Positions 1 through 7,604 of a stretch of 64,000 bases of DNA are shown in pieces. Under the pieces are notes generated by a model that worked only from the letters and a program-made list of their open reading frames with translations, ran no database searches and was not told the origin of the DNA. Source of the DNA: Dysosmobacter segnis (GTDB lineage Bacteria > Bacillota > Clostridia > Oscillospirales > Oscillospiraceae); assembly GCF_014297285.1 (NCBI RefSeq), contig NZ_JACOQI010000003.1:1-64000 (forward strand), in the 5' to 3' direction. Position 1 is the stretch's first letter. Every line of letters begins with the position of its first letter. The translations under genes were made by a program, and so were the position numbers.

Positions 1-228
1 TCTCTGATCCCCGCCGTGGCCGGGCTGGCTGCCGCGGGATCGCTATTGGATGAGGATGCCGAGGAAAAGCGGCGGCGCATAGAGGCGAAAATCGCCGCCG
101 AAAACTTCGGTGCGGCGATTGGCTTCGCCGCAGGCGCGGCTCTGGCTGTGAAAGAAAAATTGGATGAACACGCCGCGCGGGAAGAGCAGAAAAAGCAACA
201 GCATGAGCAAACGATGGGAGGCATGTAG
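1..228 (+). CDS. Partial hypothetical protein (3' end)
   Basis: The reading frame is open from the first base of the window and stops at 226-228, so only the last 75 codons are present and the true start lies upstream. The visible part is alanine-rich, with a possible short hydrophobic stretch (GAAIGFAAGAALAV) followed by a charged Lys/Glu/Gln tail. I do not recognise the family. A terminator-like hairpin and then the TnpW/recombinase pair follow, so it is probably cargo of the same integrative element. A GTG at 16 could be an internal start, but nothing favours it. Confidence 0.5.
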   Translation, partial: SLIPAVAGLAAAGSLLDEDAEEKRRRIEAKIAAENFGAAIGFAAGAALAVKEKLDEHAAREEQKKQQHEQTMGGM

Positions 229-264
229 GTGATCCGTACTTCCCTGCCATGAATTATACCGGTG

Positions 265-295
265 AAAGAGACAGACCGACTGGGTCTGTCTCTTT
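265..295 (+). terminator. Intrinsic terminator
   Basis: A perfect 13-bp stem (265-277 with 283-295) with a 5-nt loop ends in a short T-run. It closes the transcript of the partial gene before the TnpW/recombinase pair. Confidence 0.75.
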
Positions 296-342
296 TGCAT
301 AGGACAAGTTTTTTATAAATAGAGTGATAGCACCCATGGGAG

Positions 343-561
343 GTGATCATTATTATTGTCCGCCCCTTCACTTACGACAGTGATGCGCATATCGTTTCCG
401 GCAGAAAAGCCATGATTCGAATCGAAAACCTCTCCCCTCAACTTACCGCTGAAGAGTGCATGGAGCAGCGGCGATGTATCGAGGAAGGTCTTTTCGAGAT
501 TTTTATCAAATACGAAAAACAACAGGAAAATGATAGCTATTTAGGAGCTGCTGCGGTATGA
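343..561 (+). CDS. TnpW-like transposon-encoded protein
   Basis: A 72-aa protein whose core from about residue 24 (MIRIENLSPQLTAEE, then a charged helix ending in FEIFIKYEKQ) resembles the small TnpW proteins found next to large serine recombinases in clostridial Tn4451-like mobile elements. Their role is not well defined. It lies 43 bp upstream of the recombinase gene, the usual arrangement. The start is uncertain: GTG at 343 overlaps a strong GGGAGG Shine-Dalgarno (338-343), so translation may begin at an ATT codon (349-355) or at the internal ATG. The family call is from recall of its look, not a search. Confidence 0.55.
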   Translation: MIIIIVRPFTYDSDAHIVSGRKAMIRIENLSPQLTAEECMEQRRCIEEGLFEIFIKYEKQQENDSYLGAAAV

Positions 562-604
562 TGTACCTGTCAGCAGCTCTTTTCTATGAGAAAGGAGCTA
601 CAAA

Positions 605-2098
605 ATGAATGCAATATACGCAAGACAATCTGTTGACAGAGCCGATAGTATTTCCATCGAAAGCCAGATTGAGTTCTGCCAATATGAAATGAGAGGTGAA
701 CAGTACAAGGTTTATGCCGACAGGGGTTACAGCGGGAAGAATACAGACCGCCCAGCCTTTGCGGAAATGATGAACGACATCGAAAACGGAGTGATCAGCA
801 AGGTCGTTGTTTACAAGCTGGACCGCATCAGTCGTTCCATCCTCGACTTCTCCAATATGATGGAGCAGTTCGGAACACACAAGGTCGAGTTTGTGTCCAC
901 AACAGAGAAATTCGATACATCTTCCCCCATGGGACGCGCCATGCTCAACATCTGCATTGTATTCGCGCAGCTGGAACGAGAAACCATTCAAAAGCGCGTG
1001 GCTGACGCCTACTACTCCCGCAGCCAAAAGAGCTTCTATATGGGCGGCAGAGTTCCGTATGGATTCCGGCTGATCCCGACAACCATTGATGGTGTCAAGA
1101 CGTCCATGTATGAGATCAACACGGAAGAAGCAGAGCAGGTGCGTTTGATCTATGAGCTTTATTCCAAGCCGGAATGCTCTTACGGCGACATCATCCGCTA
1201 CTTCCAGAGCCACGGCATTCTCAAAAATGGAAAGCCATGGGGACGCACGCGCCTTGCAGACGTTCTGCGAAATCCCATTTACGTTCGCTCGGATCTATCC
1301 GTCTATGAGTTCTATCGGGACCAAGGCGCCATCATGGCAAACGACCCAGGCGATTTTATTGGCACAAACGGGTGCTACTACTATAAAGGAAAGGATTCCA
1401 CCGGCCGCAAGCAGATGAATCTGGAGGGCAATTATCTGGTGCTGGCGCCGCACGAGGGGATCATTCCCGCCGACCTGTGGCTGAAATGCCGTGCCAAGTG
1501 TCTGGAAGCACAGCAGATCAAGCCGTATCAGAAGGCCAAGAACACATGGCTGGCGGGAAAGATCAAATGCGGCGTCTGCGGATACGCGCTGGTGGATAAG
1601 CACTATTCGACCACCCGCTCCAGATACCTCCTCTGCTCCAACAAAATGAACGCCAAAGCCTGTGCGGGTCCCGGAACGATCTACACGGACGAGTTTGAGC
1701 AACTCATCTATGATGAGATGCGAAAAAAGTTGGCACAATTCAGAAAACTCAGACAGTGTAAAGGAAATCGCATTAACCCTGAATTGACTGCGTTGAGCGT
1801 CCAGCTCACGCAAGTCGAAAGTGAGATTGCCGCCTTAATGGAGCGCTTGTCGGTTGCAGACGATACCATGTTCCGTTATATCAGCGGACGCATCAAGGAA
1901 CTGGACGGCAAAAAGCAAGAGCTGATGAAACGCATATCTGAGCTGAAGCTGCACAAGGAGGCCGACTACACGGAGATCAGCAATCATCTGACCATGTGGG
2001 ATGAACTGAGCTTCGACGATAAGCGACAGACGGTAGATCAGCTTATCCGTGTCATCTATGCGACCAGCGATTCCATCAAGATCGAATGGCGCATTTGA
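605..2098 (+). CDS. Large serine recombinase (integrase of mobile element)
   Basis: A 497-aa site-specific recombinase of the large serine family, which cuts and rejoins att sites to integrate or excise an element. The N-terminal resolvase domain has the YARQS motif with catalytic Ser9 and a KLDRISRS motif near residue 67. A recombinase domain occupies roughly residues 170-290. A zinc ribbon follows (Cys322, Cys325, Cys344, Cys353), then a coiled coil at about 395-450, and the usual C-terminal end near IEWRI. Length and domain order are complete. It follows the TnpW-like gene. The last 13 bases overlap a short ORF that may come from the host side of the junction. Confidence 0.93.
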   Translation: MNAIYARQSVDRADSISIESQIEFCQYEMRGEQYKVYADRGYSGKNTDRPAFAEMMNDIENGVISKVVVYKLDRISRSILDFSNMMEQFGTHKVEFVSTTEKFDTSSPMGRAMLNICIVFAQLERETIQKRVADAYYSRSQKSFYMGGRVPYGFRLIPTTIDGVKTSMYEINTEEAEQVRLIYELYSKPECSYGDIIRYFQSHGILKNGKPWGRTRLADVLRNPIYVRSDLSVYEFYRDQGAIMANDPGDFIGTNGCYYYKGKDSTGRKQMNLEGNYLVLAPHEGIIPADLWLKCRAKCLEAQQIKPYQKAKNTWLAGKIKCGVCGYALVDKHYSTTRSRYLLCSNKMNAKACAGPGTIYTDEFEQLIYDEMRKKLAQFRKLRQCKGNRINPELTALSVQLTQVESEIAALMERLSVADDTMFRYISGRIKELDGKKQELMKRISELKLHKEADYTEISNHLTMWDELSFDDKRQTVDQLIRVIYATSDSIKIEWRI

Positions 2099-2214
2099 AG
2101 GTTTATGATTTCCATCTTGTACGTTTCGGCGAGGCGCTGCGTCTGGCCAAGGAGCGGATGAACAGCAAAAACGTCTATTATCTGAACCCCAGCTTTGATA
2201 CACCGTCCAAATAA
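2086..2214 (+). CDS. Short ORF overlapping recombinase end
   Basis: A 42-codon ORF starts at an ATG inside the last codons of the recombinase and stops at 2212-2214. Its peptide (starts MAHLKVYDFHLVRFGEA, ends NPSFDTPSK) has the look of a true protein C-terminus. It may be the tail of a target gene split by element insertion, or a small gene of the element. No Shine-Dalgarno stands out. I do not recognise it. Confidence 0.3.
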   Translation: MAHLKVYDFHLVRFGEALRLAKERMNSKNVYYLNPSFDTPSK

Positions 2215-2218
2215 TAAA

Positions 2219-2249
2219 ACAGACCGCCGCTCTGAGAGCGGCGGTCTGT
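2219..2249 (-). terminator. Strong hairpin, best as minus-strand terminator
   Basis: A 15-bp GC-rich stem (2219-2233 with 2235-2249). On the minus strand it is followed by a T-rich run (TTTTATTATTT); on the plus strand the T-run is short. It therefore fits best as terminator of the minus-strand open frame ending at 2250, and may also stop recombinase transcription. Confidence 0.65.
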
Positions 2250-2504
2250 TCATGCTTTCAGAAATACGGAATCTTCCGCGCAGAAAGGTCTTGGCAAATT
2301 TTTGAGATAATTGACCGTCTTTTTGCACTGCCGATCAATTTGTTCACCATCTTGAGGATCATGCCCCTTATCAATTCCCATCCACTTGACCTTTTCCGAG
2401 TATCGGCCTGTCGCCTTGATGACAATGGTGGATTCCTCGCGTATGCGCCATCTCCCCTTCTTGACATTTTTGCGATCTTTGCTACAATAAATTTGGGGGG
2501 ATTG
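2250..2504 (-). pseudogene. Minus-strand open frame, possible gene remnant
   Basis: An 84-codon stretch open between stops, ending exactly one base before a minus-strand terminator. The translation looks protein-like (for example KGRWRIREESTIVIKATGRY, then YLKNLPRPF near the end), unlike a random shadow frame. It lacks an ATG at its upstream end; the only in-frame ATG would give about 43 residues. It could be a truncated gene or one with a frameshift near 2500. I do not recognise the product. Confidence 0.3.
2461..2488 (+). promoter_or_regulatory. Consensus SigA-type promoter for small-peptide unit
   Basis: TTGACA (2461-2466), a 16-bp spacer and TACAAT (2483-2488). It lies 18 bp upstream of the 37-aa ORF, so the expected leader is short. 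Confidence 0.7.
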
Positions 2505-2506
2505 TT

Positions 2507-2620
2507 ATGCGTTTCAAGGATGAAATGAAAGACTTTCTGACTTCTGTGCCGGGAAAGCTCCTTCTTTTTCTTTTCGGAATTGAAGTAATCACTTTCATCT
2601 GGCTTTTCCAATGGCCATAA
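2507..2620 (+). CDS. Small hydrophobic membrane peptide (37 aa)
   Basis: The ORF follows a consensus promoter and a G-rich Shine-Dalgarno (GGGGGG at 2495-2500). It encodes a charged N-terminus (MRFKDEMKDF) and one predicted membrane span from about residue 17 to 35 (KLLLFLFGIEVITFIWLF). No match is known to me. Its neighbours are another tiny hydrophobic ORF and a terminator, which suggests a dedicated transcript. Candidates are a type I toxin-like peptide or a small membrane regulator; neither is shown. Confidence 0.45.
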   Translation: MRFKDEMKDFLTSVPGKLLLFLFGIEVITFIWLFQWP

Positions 2621-2646
2621 GAAATTAAAACCAAGGAGCGATCACC

Positions 2647-2673
2647 ATGACAGACGGGTTCAAAATACAATGA
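2647..2673 (+). CDS. Eight-residue leader peptide
   Basis: A strong Shine-Dalgarno (AAGGAG at 2633-2638) precedes ATG 2647, giving MTDGFKIQ. Its stop overlaps the next ATG (ATGA), which is typical of translational coupling to the 20-aa hydrophobic ORF. Confidence 0.35.
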   Translation: MTDGFKIQ

Positions 2674-2732
2674 TCGTCTTTCTTATTGCATTATTTTTGG
2701 CTGGTTTATTTTATATCAATCTTTTATTCTAA
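2670..2732 (+). CDS. Very small hydrophobic peptide (20 aa)
   Basis: MIVFLIALFLAGLFYINLLF is almost wholly one membrane helix. Its start overlaps the stop of the eight-residue leader, so translation is probably coupled. It lies between the 37-aa peptide and an intrinsic terminator in the same transcript. The function is unknown. The size resembles single-span accessory subunits and type I toxins, but no family signature is visible. Confidence 0.4.
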   Translation: MIVFLIALFLAGLFYINLLF

Positions 2733-2746
2733 CCGCTTAATTTACT

Positions 2747-2778
2747 AAGCTCATCCGCCCGGATGTGCTTATTTTTTT
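2747..2778 (+). terminator. Intrinsic terminator of small-peptide unit
   Basis: An 11-bp stem with one T-T mismatch (2747-2757 with 2760-2770), then a run of seven T after one A. It is oriented for plus-strand transcripts. Confidence 0.7.
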
Positions 2779-2779
2779 G

Positions 2780-2884
2780 CCTTGCGGCTCAAATCGAATC
2801 ATCCCGCCCTGCCGCAGGTCGCGGGTGAAACGGCTGACCTCCTTTGATCACGATCAGGTCGATCTGCCCCAACGATCCCAACGT
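2780..2884 (-). pseudogene. Frameshifted serine recombinase fragment
   Basis: The minus strand encodes SLGQIDLIVIK and then, after a one-base shift, EVSRFTRDL. This matches the conserved resolvase-domain segment around the active-site arginines of serine recombinases (typically IDLI-K-SRF-RD). The two halves are in different frames and the rest of the gene is missing, so this is a decayed relic. It is distinct from the intact recombinase at 605-2098. Confidence 0.5.
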
Positions 2885-2990
2885 TAATGACACTATTTAG
2901 TTCCTCCGGGAACGGGAGGGATCCACTTCCTGAGATTTGGCAAAGCAAAGCGCACTGGATGGAACCGAATGAAAAGAACTACTGACAAAA

Positions 2991-3022
2991 AGACATCCAA
3001 GGATCAAATTTCTTGGATGTCT
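2991..3022 (-). terminator. Intrinsic terminator downstream of MATE gene
   Basis: A perfect 11-bp stem (2991-3001 with 3012-3022) with a 10-nt loop. On the minus strand it is followed by TTTTT, so it closes the MATE transcript; a T-run also exists on the plus side. Confidence 0.8.
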
Positions 3023-3073
3023 TTTGCTATTCACGGTTCCGTACCTCTGCAAACGGTGCATCATGGTGTCACT

Positions 3074-4372
3074 CTAAATGTTTACATCTACACGCTGCTT
3101 GGCGGCCCATGCGATCACAAAGGTGATGACCTGCGCGACCGGCGTGGCAAGCCAGACACCGGTCAGCTTCAGCATTGGCGGCAGGATCAGAAGCATCAGC
3201 AGCGTGCAGACCGGCTCAGCATATACGAGAAGGTAGGAAAGTCCATTCTTTTCCGTTGCGTAGAAGTAAGATGTTGTAATACGGACAAACGCCAGAAACA
3301 GCAGCGTTGCGAGAAAAAGTGGGAGATACCGGATGACCCCGGCGTTTGCCTCTGCCGAAGCGCCAAACAGCGTGCCGACCTTTGCTCTCGCGAGATAGAC
3401 ACCGATCGTGCAGACTGCCGTGATCGCAGCAGCGGTCAGGTAGGCCAGCTTTCGGACAGCCTGAACGGAAGATCGGTCATCCTTTCCGTAATACTGGCTG
3501 ATCAGCGGCTGACTGCCGTCGCCTACTCCTTGCAGCAGCAGATAGAGGATCGCGGTAATATAGCCGATACAGCCGTAAACCGCAACTGCCTGCTCATCCC
3601 CGTACAGAAGCAGAAAGCGATTTATGAGGAGCATCGTGATGATGGAAGAAAAGGTCAAACCAAAGGGCGAGATCGAGACGATCAGGACATTTTTCCAAAG
3701 CCTGCATAGCTCCCGCAGTTCCGGCAGGCAAAATCCGCTCTTTTTTACAAGGAAGAAAATGACTGCCACGATCATAGTCACGGCCTGTCCGATAATGGTC
3801 GCCCATGCAGCGCCGGCCATTCCCCAGTTCAGGGCCCACACGAAAACATAGTCCAAAGCAATATTCGTTGCAAAGCCGAAAGCCATGGCTATCATGGCAA
3901 CCGTTGCCCCGCCCATATTGCGGATAAATGGGACGAAGCCGGTTGCCAAAAGCTGAAAAACAGCGCCCAGCGCGATTACCTGGGCATACATGACACAGAG
4001 CGTGAGCATATTGCCTCTTGCACCCAGCAGATGAAGAATCGGCTGGGCAAAAGCAAATAGGATCGCCGTCAATAAACCGGCAGTCAGCAGCATCAGCAGC
4101 GTTGTTCCGGAAAAGCACTCCTGACGCTTTTGGGTTTCCCCCTGCGCGTTCAGGATCGTAAAGCGAATCGCTCCCGACAGGCCAAGGCCCGTACCGACCG
4201 CTCCGATCAGTGCGGAAATCGGATAGCCCAATGTGATGGCGGTCAATCCTGTATCACCGAGGCTTTGCCCGATAAAGAACCCATCGACAATGGTGTAAAC
4301 CCCCGACAATGCGAATGCGAGGATGGACGGAATGACATAGGAAAAGAATTTCTTGTTCAGTGCGGTGTTCAT
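3074..4372 (-). CDS. MATE family multidrug/solute efflux transporter
   Basis: A 432-aa polytopic inner-membrane protein with twelve hydrophobic segments in two related halves, typical of the MATE family, which exports drugs or metabolites in exchange for Na+ or H+. The N-terminus (VIPSILAFALSGVYTIVDGF, then the FIGQSLGDTGLTA region) is the classic MATE first-helix motif. Length is usual for the family. The gene is monocistronic, with a terminator on its 3' side and an orphan CRISPR-like repeat about 90 bp upstream. Base composition is AT-richer than the recN operon beside it, consistent with acquisition. The substrate cannot be inferred. Confidence 0.9.
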   Translation of the reverse strand: MNTALNKKFFSYVIPSILAFALSGVYTIVDGFFIGQSLGDTGLTAITLGYPISALIGAVGTGLGLSGAIRFTILNAQGETQKRQECFSGTTLLMLLTAGLLTAILFAFAQPILHLLGARGNMLTLCVMYAQVIALGAVFQLLATGFVPFIRNMGGATVAMIAMAFGFATNIALDYVFVWALNWGMAGAAWATIIGQAVTMIVAVIFFLVKKSGFCLPELRELCRLWKNVLIVSISPFGLTFSSIITMLLINRFLLLYGDEQAVAVYGCIGYITAILYLLLQGVGDGSQPLISQYYGKDDRSSVQAVRKLAYLTAAAITAVCTIGVYLARAKVGTLFGASAEANAGVIRYLPLFLATLLFLAFVRITTSYFYATEKNGLSYLLVYAEPVCTLLMLLILPPMLKLTGVWLATPVAQVITFVIAWAAKQRVDVNI

Positions 4373-4459
4373 TCACCTGTGTCTCCATTTCTTTTTCAAA
4401 AACAAGATTGAATAGTGTGATGGCGTCCGTCATCTGCTTCATACGCTCTGCGCCCATAC

Positions 4460-4491
4460 ATTTCAACCCGCATACCCCACGAGGGGGCGAC
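4460..4491 (-). CRISPR. Solitary type I-C-like CRISPR repeat
   Basis: Read on the minus strand, the 32 nt start GTCGCCCC, contain CCCC-TCGT-GGGG able to form a hairpin, and end GGGTTGAAAT. Start, end, length and palindromic core are those of type I-C (Dvulg-type) repeats. No second copy occurs within 100 bp on either side and no cas genes are in the window. It is best read as a relic or orphan repeat, not an array. Confidence 0.5.
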
Positions 4492-4551
4492 AGCAAAAGT
4501 ACACAAATTCCTTGTGAAGCTTTGCAACAAGGAGGCAATACAAAGACAGGC

Positions 4552-6240
4552 TTACACAAAATGCTGCTTTCGATAGGCGTCCGCCTGATCCAGCAGTTCG
4601 CCGGCACTTTCCAGCAGCGCGGGCGTTACCTGACTGCCGCCGGTAATCCGAGCCAACTCCGCTTTGCGGGCCTCCCGGTCCAATTGGATGACTCTTGTGA
4701 ACGTCCGTCCCCCGCTCTCCCCTTTTTCCACGGAAAAATGGGTGTCTGCCATTGCGGCCAGCTGTGGCAGATGGGTCACGCAGAGTACCTGCTTGTGCCG
4801 GGCCACCTGAGTCAGCTTTTCCGCCACCTTTTGGGCCGCGCGGCCGGAAACGCCGGTATCCACCTCGTCGAATACCAGCGTGGCAATGGACTCCTGCTCC
4901 GCCAGCACGTTTTTCAAGGCCAGCATGATCCGGGCTAACTCGCCGCCGGAGGCGATCTTAGCGATGGGCCGCAGGTCCTCTCCCGCGTTGGCGGACATCA
5001 GGAACCGGATCACGTCGCAGCCGTCGGCGGCAGGCTCTTTTTCCGTGAATTCGATAGCAAAGCGAACTTTGTTCATGTCCAGATCCCGTAGTTCCGACTG
5101 AATTCGCTGCTCCAGCGCTTGGGCAGCCGCTTTCCGTTTTTGGGTCAGTTCCGCGCTGGCGGCACGGACAACAGCCTCCGCCTTCTTCAATTTACCGTTC
5201 AGCAGGATCAGGGTATCGTCCGCCGTCTCCATGGCGTCCAGTTCACTGCGGCACTGTTCCAGATAGGCGATCATGTCCTCCACAGTGGCGCCATATTTCT
5301 TTTTCAGGCGGTAAAGCTGGTCGGTCCGGGCCTCCGCGGCGTCCAACTCCGCGGGAGAAAAGGCAAATTCTGCCCGTTTATCCCGAATCGTCTCGGCAAG
5401 GTCATATACTTCACAGCGAATGGATTCCAACCGTTTGTATAGCTCACCCAACTCATCACTGAGGGTGCGGATGCCCCGAAGGGCCTCCTCTGCCTCCCGG
5501 ATGGCTGAGACCGCGCCTGCACCGTTGTCATCGCCGCTGAGACAGTAATCGGCCCCGGACAGGGCGGCAATATACTTCTCGCCGTTGCGCAGCAGCTCCC
5601 GCCGGGCGTTCAGTTCCTCCTCCTCGCCGGGGACCAGCTCCGCCCGCTCCAGCTCGTCGATCTGGAACCGGAGGGAATCCATGCGCCGGGCTTTCTCCGC
5701 CTCATTCATTTGCAAGGATCGAATTTGATCCCGGATAGCCGCCATGGCGTTGTAGGCGCTGCGGTAGGCAGCCAAGGGGGCCTCCATCCGCCCGAAGCGG
5801 TCCAGATACGCGCCATGCTGTTCCTCATCCAAAAGCTGCTGGCCGTCGTGCTGGCCATGGATGTTCAAAAGCTCTCCGCCGATCTGGCGCAGTTGGGTAA
5901 CAGTCAGAGGGCGGCCATTGGCGCGGCAGACGTTCTTGCCGTCCCCACAGATCTCCCGCTGCAACAGCAGATTGCCGTCCTCGTCAGGTGTGACGCCGTT
6001 GTCAGCCAGTCCCGGCAGTGTGGACGGGACCTGAGAAAAAACGGCGCTGACAAAGGCCTTGTCCGCGCCGGTCCGGATCAGCTCCCGGGAGGCCCGCCCG
6101 CCCAAAACCGCGCTCATGGCGTCAATCACAATGGACTTGCCGGCGCCGGTCTCGCCGGTCAGGGCGTTGAAGCCGGGGCGGAAGGATATATCCGCCGACT
6201 CGATCACCGCGATATTTTCAATGTGAAGCAATTCCAGCAT
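4552..6240 (-). CDS. recN: DNA repair protein RecN
   Basis: A 562-aa SMC-like ATPase of recombinational double-strand-break repair. The Walker A motif (GETGAGKS) is near residue 30, a long coiled-coil middle follows, and the C-terminal signature and Walker B (LVFDEVDTGVSGRAAQKVAE) lie near residue 455. Length matches the family (550-570 aa). It is the last gene of the long minus-strand operon, 39 bp after argR. The argR-recN order is conserved in many Firmicutes. Confidence 0.97.
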   Translation of the reverse strand: MLELLHIENIAVIESADISFRPGFNALTGETGAGKSIVIDAMSAVLGGRASRELIRTGADKAFVSAVFSQVPSTLPGLADNGVTPDEDGNLLLQREICGDGKNVCRANGRPLTVTQLRQIGGELLNIHGQHDGQQLLDEEQHGAYLDRFGRMEAPLAAYRSAYNAMAAIRDQIRSLQMNEAEKARRMDSLRFQIDELERAELVPGEEEELNARRELLRNGEKYIAALSGADYCLSGDDNGAGAVSAIREAEEALRGIRTLSDELGELYKRLESIRCEVYDLAETIRDKRAEFAFSPAELDAAEARTDQLYRLKKKYGATVEDMIAYLEQCRSELDAMETADDTLILLNGKLKKAEAVVRAASAELTQKRKAAAQALEQRIQSELRDLDMNKVRFAIEFTEKEPAADGCDVIRFLMSANAGEDLRPIAKIASGGELARIMLALKNVLAEQESIATLVFDEVDTGVSGRAAQKVAEKLTQVARHKQVLCVTHLPQLAAMADTHFSVEKGESGGRTFTRVIQLDREARKAELARITGGSQVTPALLESAGELLDQADAYRKQHFV

Positions 6241-6279
6241 GTTCCGCGTCTCCCTTCGGAATGGGTTTCTGCCGGTGGT

Positions 6280-6729
6280 TTACAGCATTTCCCGGATCTC
6301 CTGGCAGAAGGTCTCCGCACAGGCGTTGTCCTTCATGACCACGAAGACCGTGTTCTCCCCTGCCAGCGTACCCACCATGCCGTTGACATCCATGTGATCC
6401 AGGGCCTCGCAGGCGCCGCCGGCCAGACCGGCCAGCGTCTTGAATACCACGATGTTCTGGGCGCAGTCCACGCTGGTGATGCTCTCATGGAAGATGGTGC
6501 GCAGCTTGTCCGCAATGTTCAGACGGGCACGGCTGCTGGAAACCGCGTATTTGTAGGTGCCGTGGCCCGTAGGCTCCTTCACCAGATGAAGCTGCTTGAT
6601 GTCCCGGGAGATGGTGGCCTGGGTACTGGCCACGCCCCGCTGCCGCAGCTGCTCCAGGAGCTGCTCCTGGGTCTCGATGTGTTCCTTTGCGATGATGTCA
6701 AGGATCATGGATTGGCGATTGTTTTTCAT
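6280..6729 (-). CDS. argR: Arginine repressor ArgR
   Basis: A 149-aa transcription factor that binds ARG-box operators when charged with arginine. It has an N-terminal winged helix (about 1-70, including TQATISRDIKQLHLV) and a C-terminal hexamerisation and arginine-binding domain with GTLAGENTVFVV. Length is normal. Its start overlaps the nadK stop by 4 bp and recN follows, the usual Firmicutes order. Confidence 0.96.
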   Translation of the reverse strand: MKNNRQSMILDIIAKEHIETQEQLLEQLRQRGVASTQATISRDIKQLHLVKEPTGHGTYKYAVSSSRARLNIADKLRTIFHESITSVDCAQNIVVFKTLAGLAGGACEALDHMDVNGMVGTLAGENTVFVVMKDNACAETFCQEIREML

Positions 6730-7604
6730 GACTGGAAACCTCCCGGCAGCATTTTTTGCGCGAATACTTCGCAGAAGCTCTTTTCAGACAGATGCGCCAG
6801 CCGGGTCAGATACCGGCTTCGGCGGATCTGGACAATATCGTTGGAATGCAGAGGGAACGCCCGACTCTCATCCACAAACAGGAATATCGGCTTGCGGCCA
6901 TTGCGCTCAAAGGAGACCGTCAGGGTGTGGTCCGGCGAGAGAACGTAAGAGGAAAAGCGCATATTGTGGGTGCAGATGGGTGTCAGAGTCAGGATCTGGG
7001 CCACCGGCTCCACCACCGGGCCGCCGGCGGAGAGTGAATAAGCTGTGGAGCCTGTGGGGGTGGCAATGATGGCGCCGTCTCCCGCGATGTCCGCAAGGTG
7101 CTTTCCGTCGGAAAATACCTTCAGATGGATCACATGGGAGATGGGGCCCTCTCGGATCACTGCATCATTCAGGCCCATATTCGTATAGATCTGCTTGCCG
7201 TCCCGCAGAACGGAAACGTCCAGCATCATTCGTTCTTCAATGGGAAAATCCCAGTTTTTCAGGCCGCGCAAAGCATTCAGAGAGCCGACCTCCAGCTCCG
7301 CCAGAAAGCCCAGTCCCCCCATGTTGATACCCAGCATGGGGATCTTGTGCAGCGCCGCCAGCTTGGCCAGATGCAGGATCGTTCCGTCGCCGCCAAGGGT
7401 GATGACCAGATCCGCACCCTTCAATTCCGGCAGCAGCGGCTTGGAGGGCAGATCTCCGAAGGCGTCGGTTTTCGGGTCCCGGAAGGGCGAACAGACCACC
7501 GTCTGAAAGCCCATGTCCCGCAAAATGGCAATGGCGGACTTTGTGGCCTTCATTCCGGTGTCCCGGTCCGGATTCGGACAGAGAATGATTTTTTTCGGTT
7601 CCAT
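6726..7604 (-). CDS. nadK: NAD kinase
   Basis: A 292-aa cytosolic enzyme that phosphorylates NAD to NADP. The diagnostic GGDGT motif (TLGGDGTILHLAK) is near residue 70, the NDAVI segment near 155, and the glycine-rich TPTGSTAYSLSAGGP motif near 185. Its ATG overlaps the tlyA stop by one base and its 3' end overlaps argR, so the genes are translationally coupled. Confidence 0.96.
   Translation of the reverse strand: MEPKKIILCPNPDRDTGMKATKSAIAILRDMGFQTVVCSPFRDPKTDAFGDLPSKPLLPELKGADLVITLGGDGTILHLAKLAALHKIPMLGINMGGLGFLAELEVGSLNALRGLKNWDFPIEERMMLDVSVLRDGKQIYTNMGLNDAVIREGPISHVIHLKVFSDGKHLADIAGDGAIIATPTGSTAYSLSAGGPVVEPVAQILTLTPICTHNMRFSSYVLSPDHTLTVSFERNGRKPIFLFVDESRAFPLHSNDIVQIRRSRYLTRLAHLSEKSFCEVFAQKMLPGGFQS

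Noticed and set aside
2340..2528. 62-aa plus-strand ORF
   Set aside because: No ribosome site, and it overlaps the more protein-like minus frame and the consensus promoter.
4460..4491. Full CRISPR array
   Set aside because: Only one repeat is present; no second repeat or spacer pattern within 100 bp and no cas genes.
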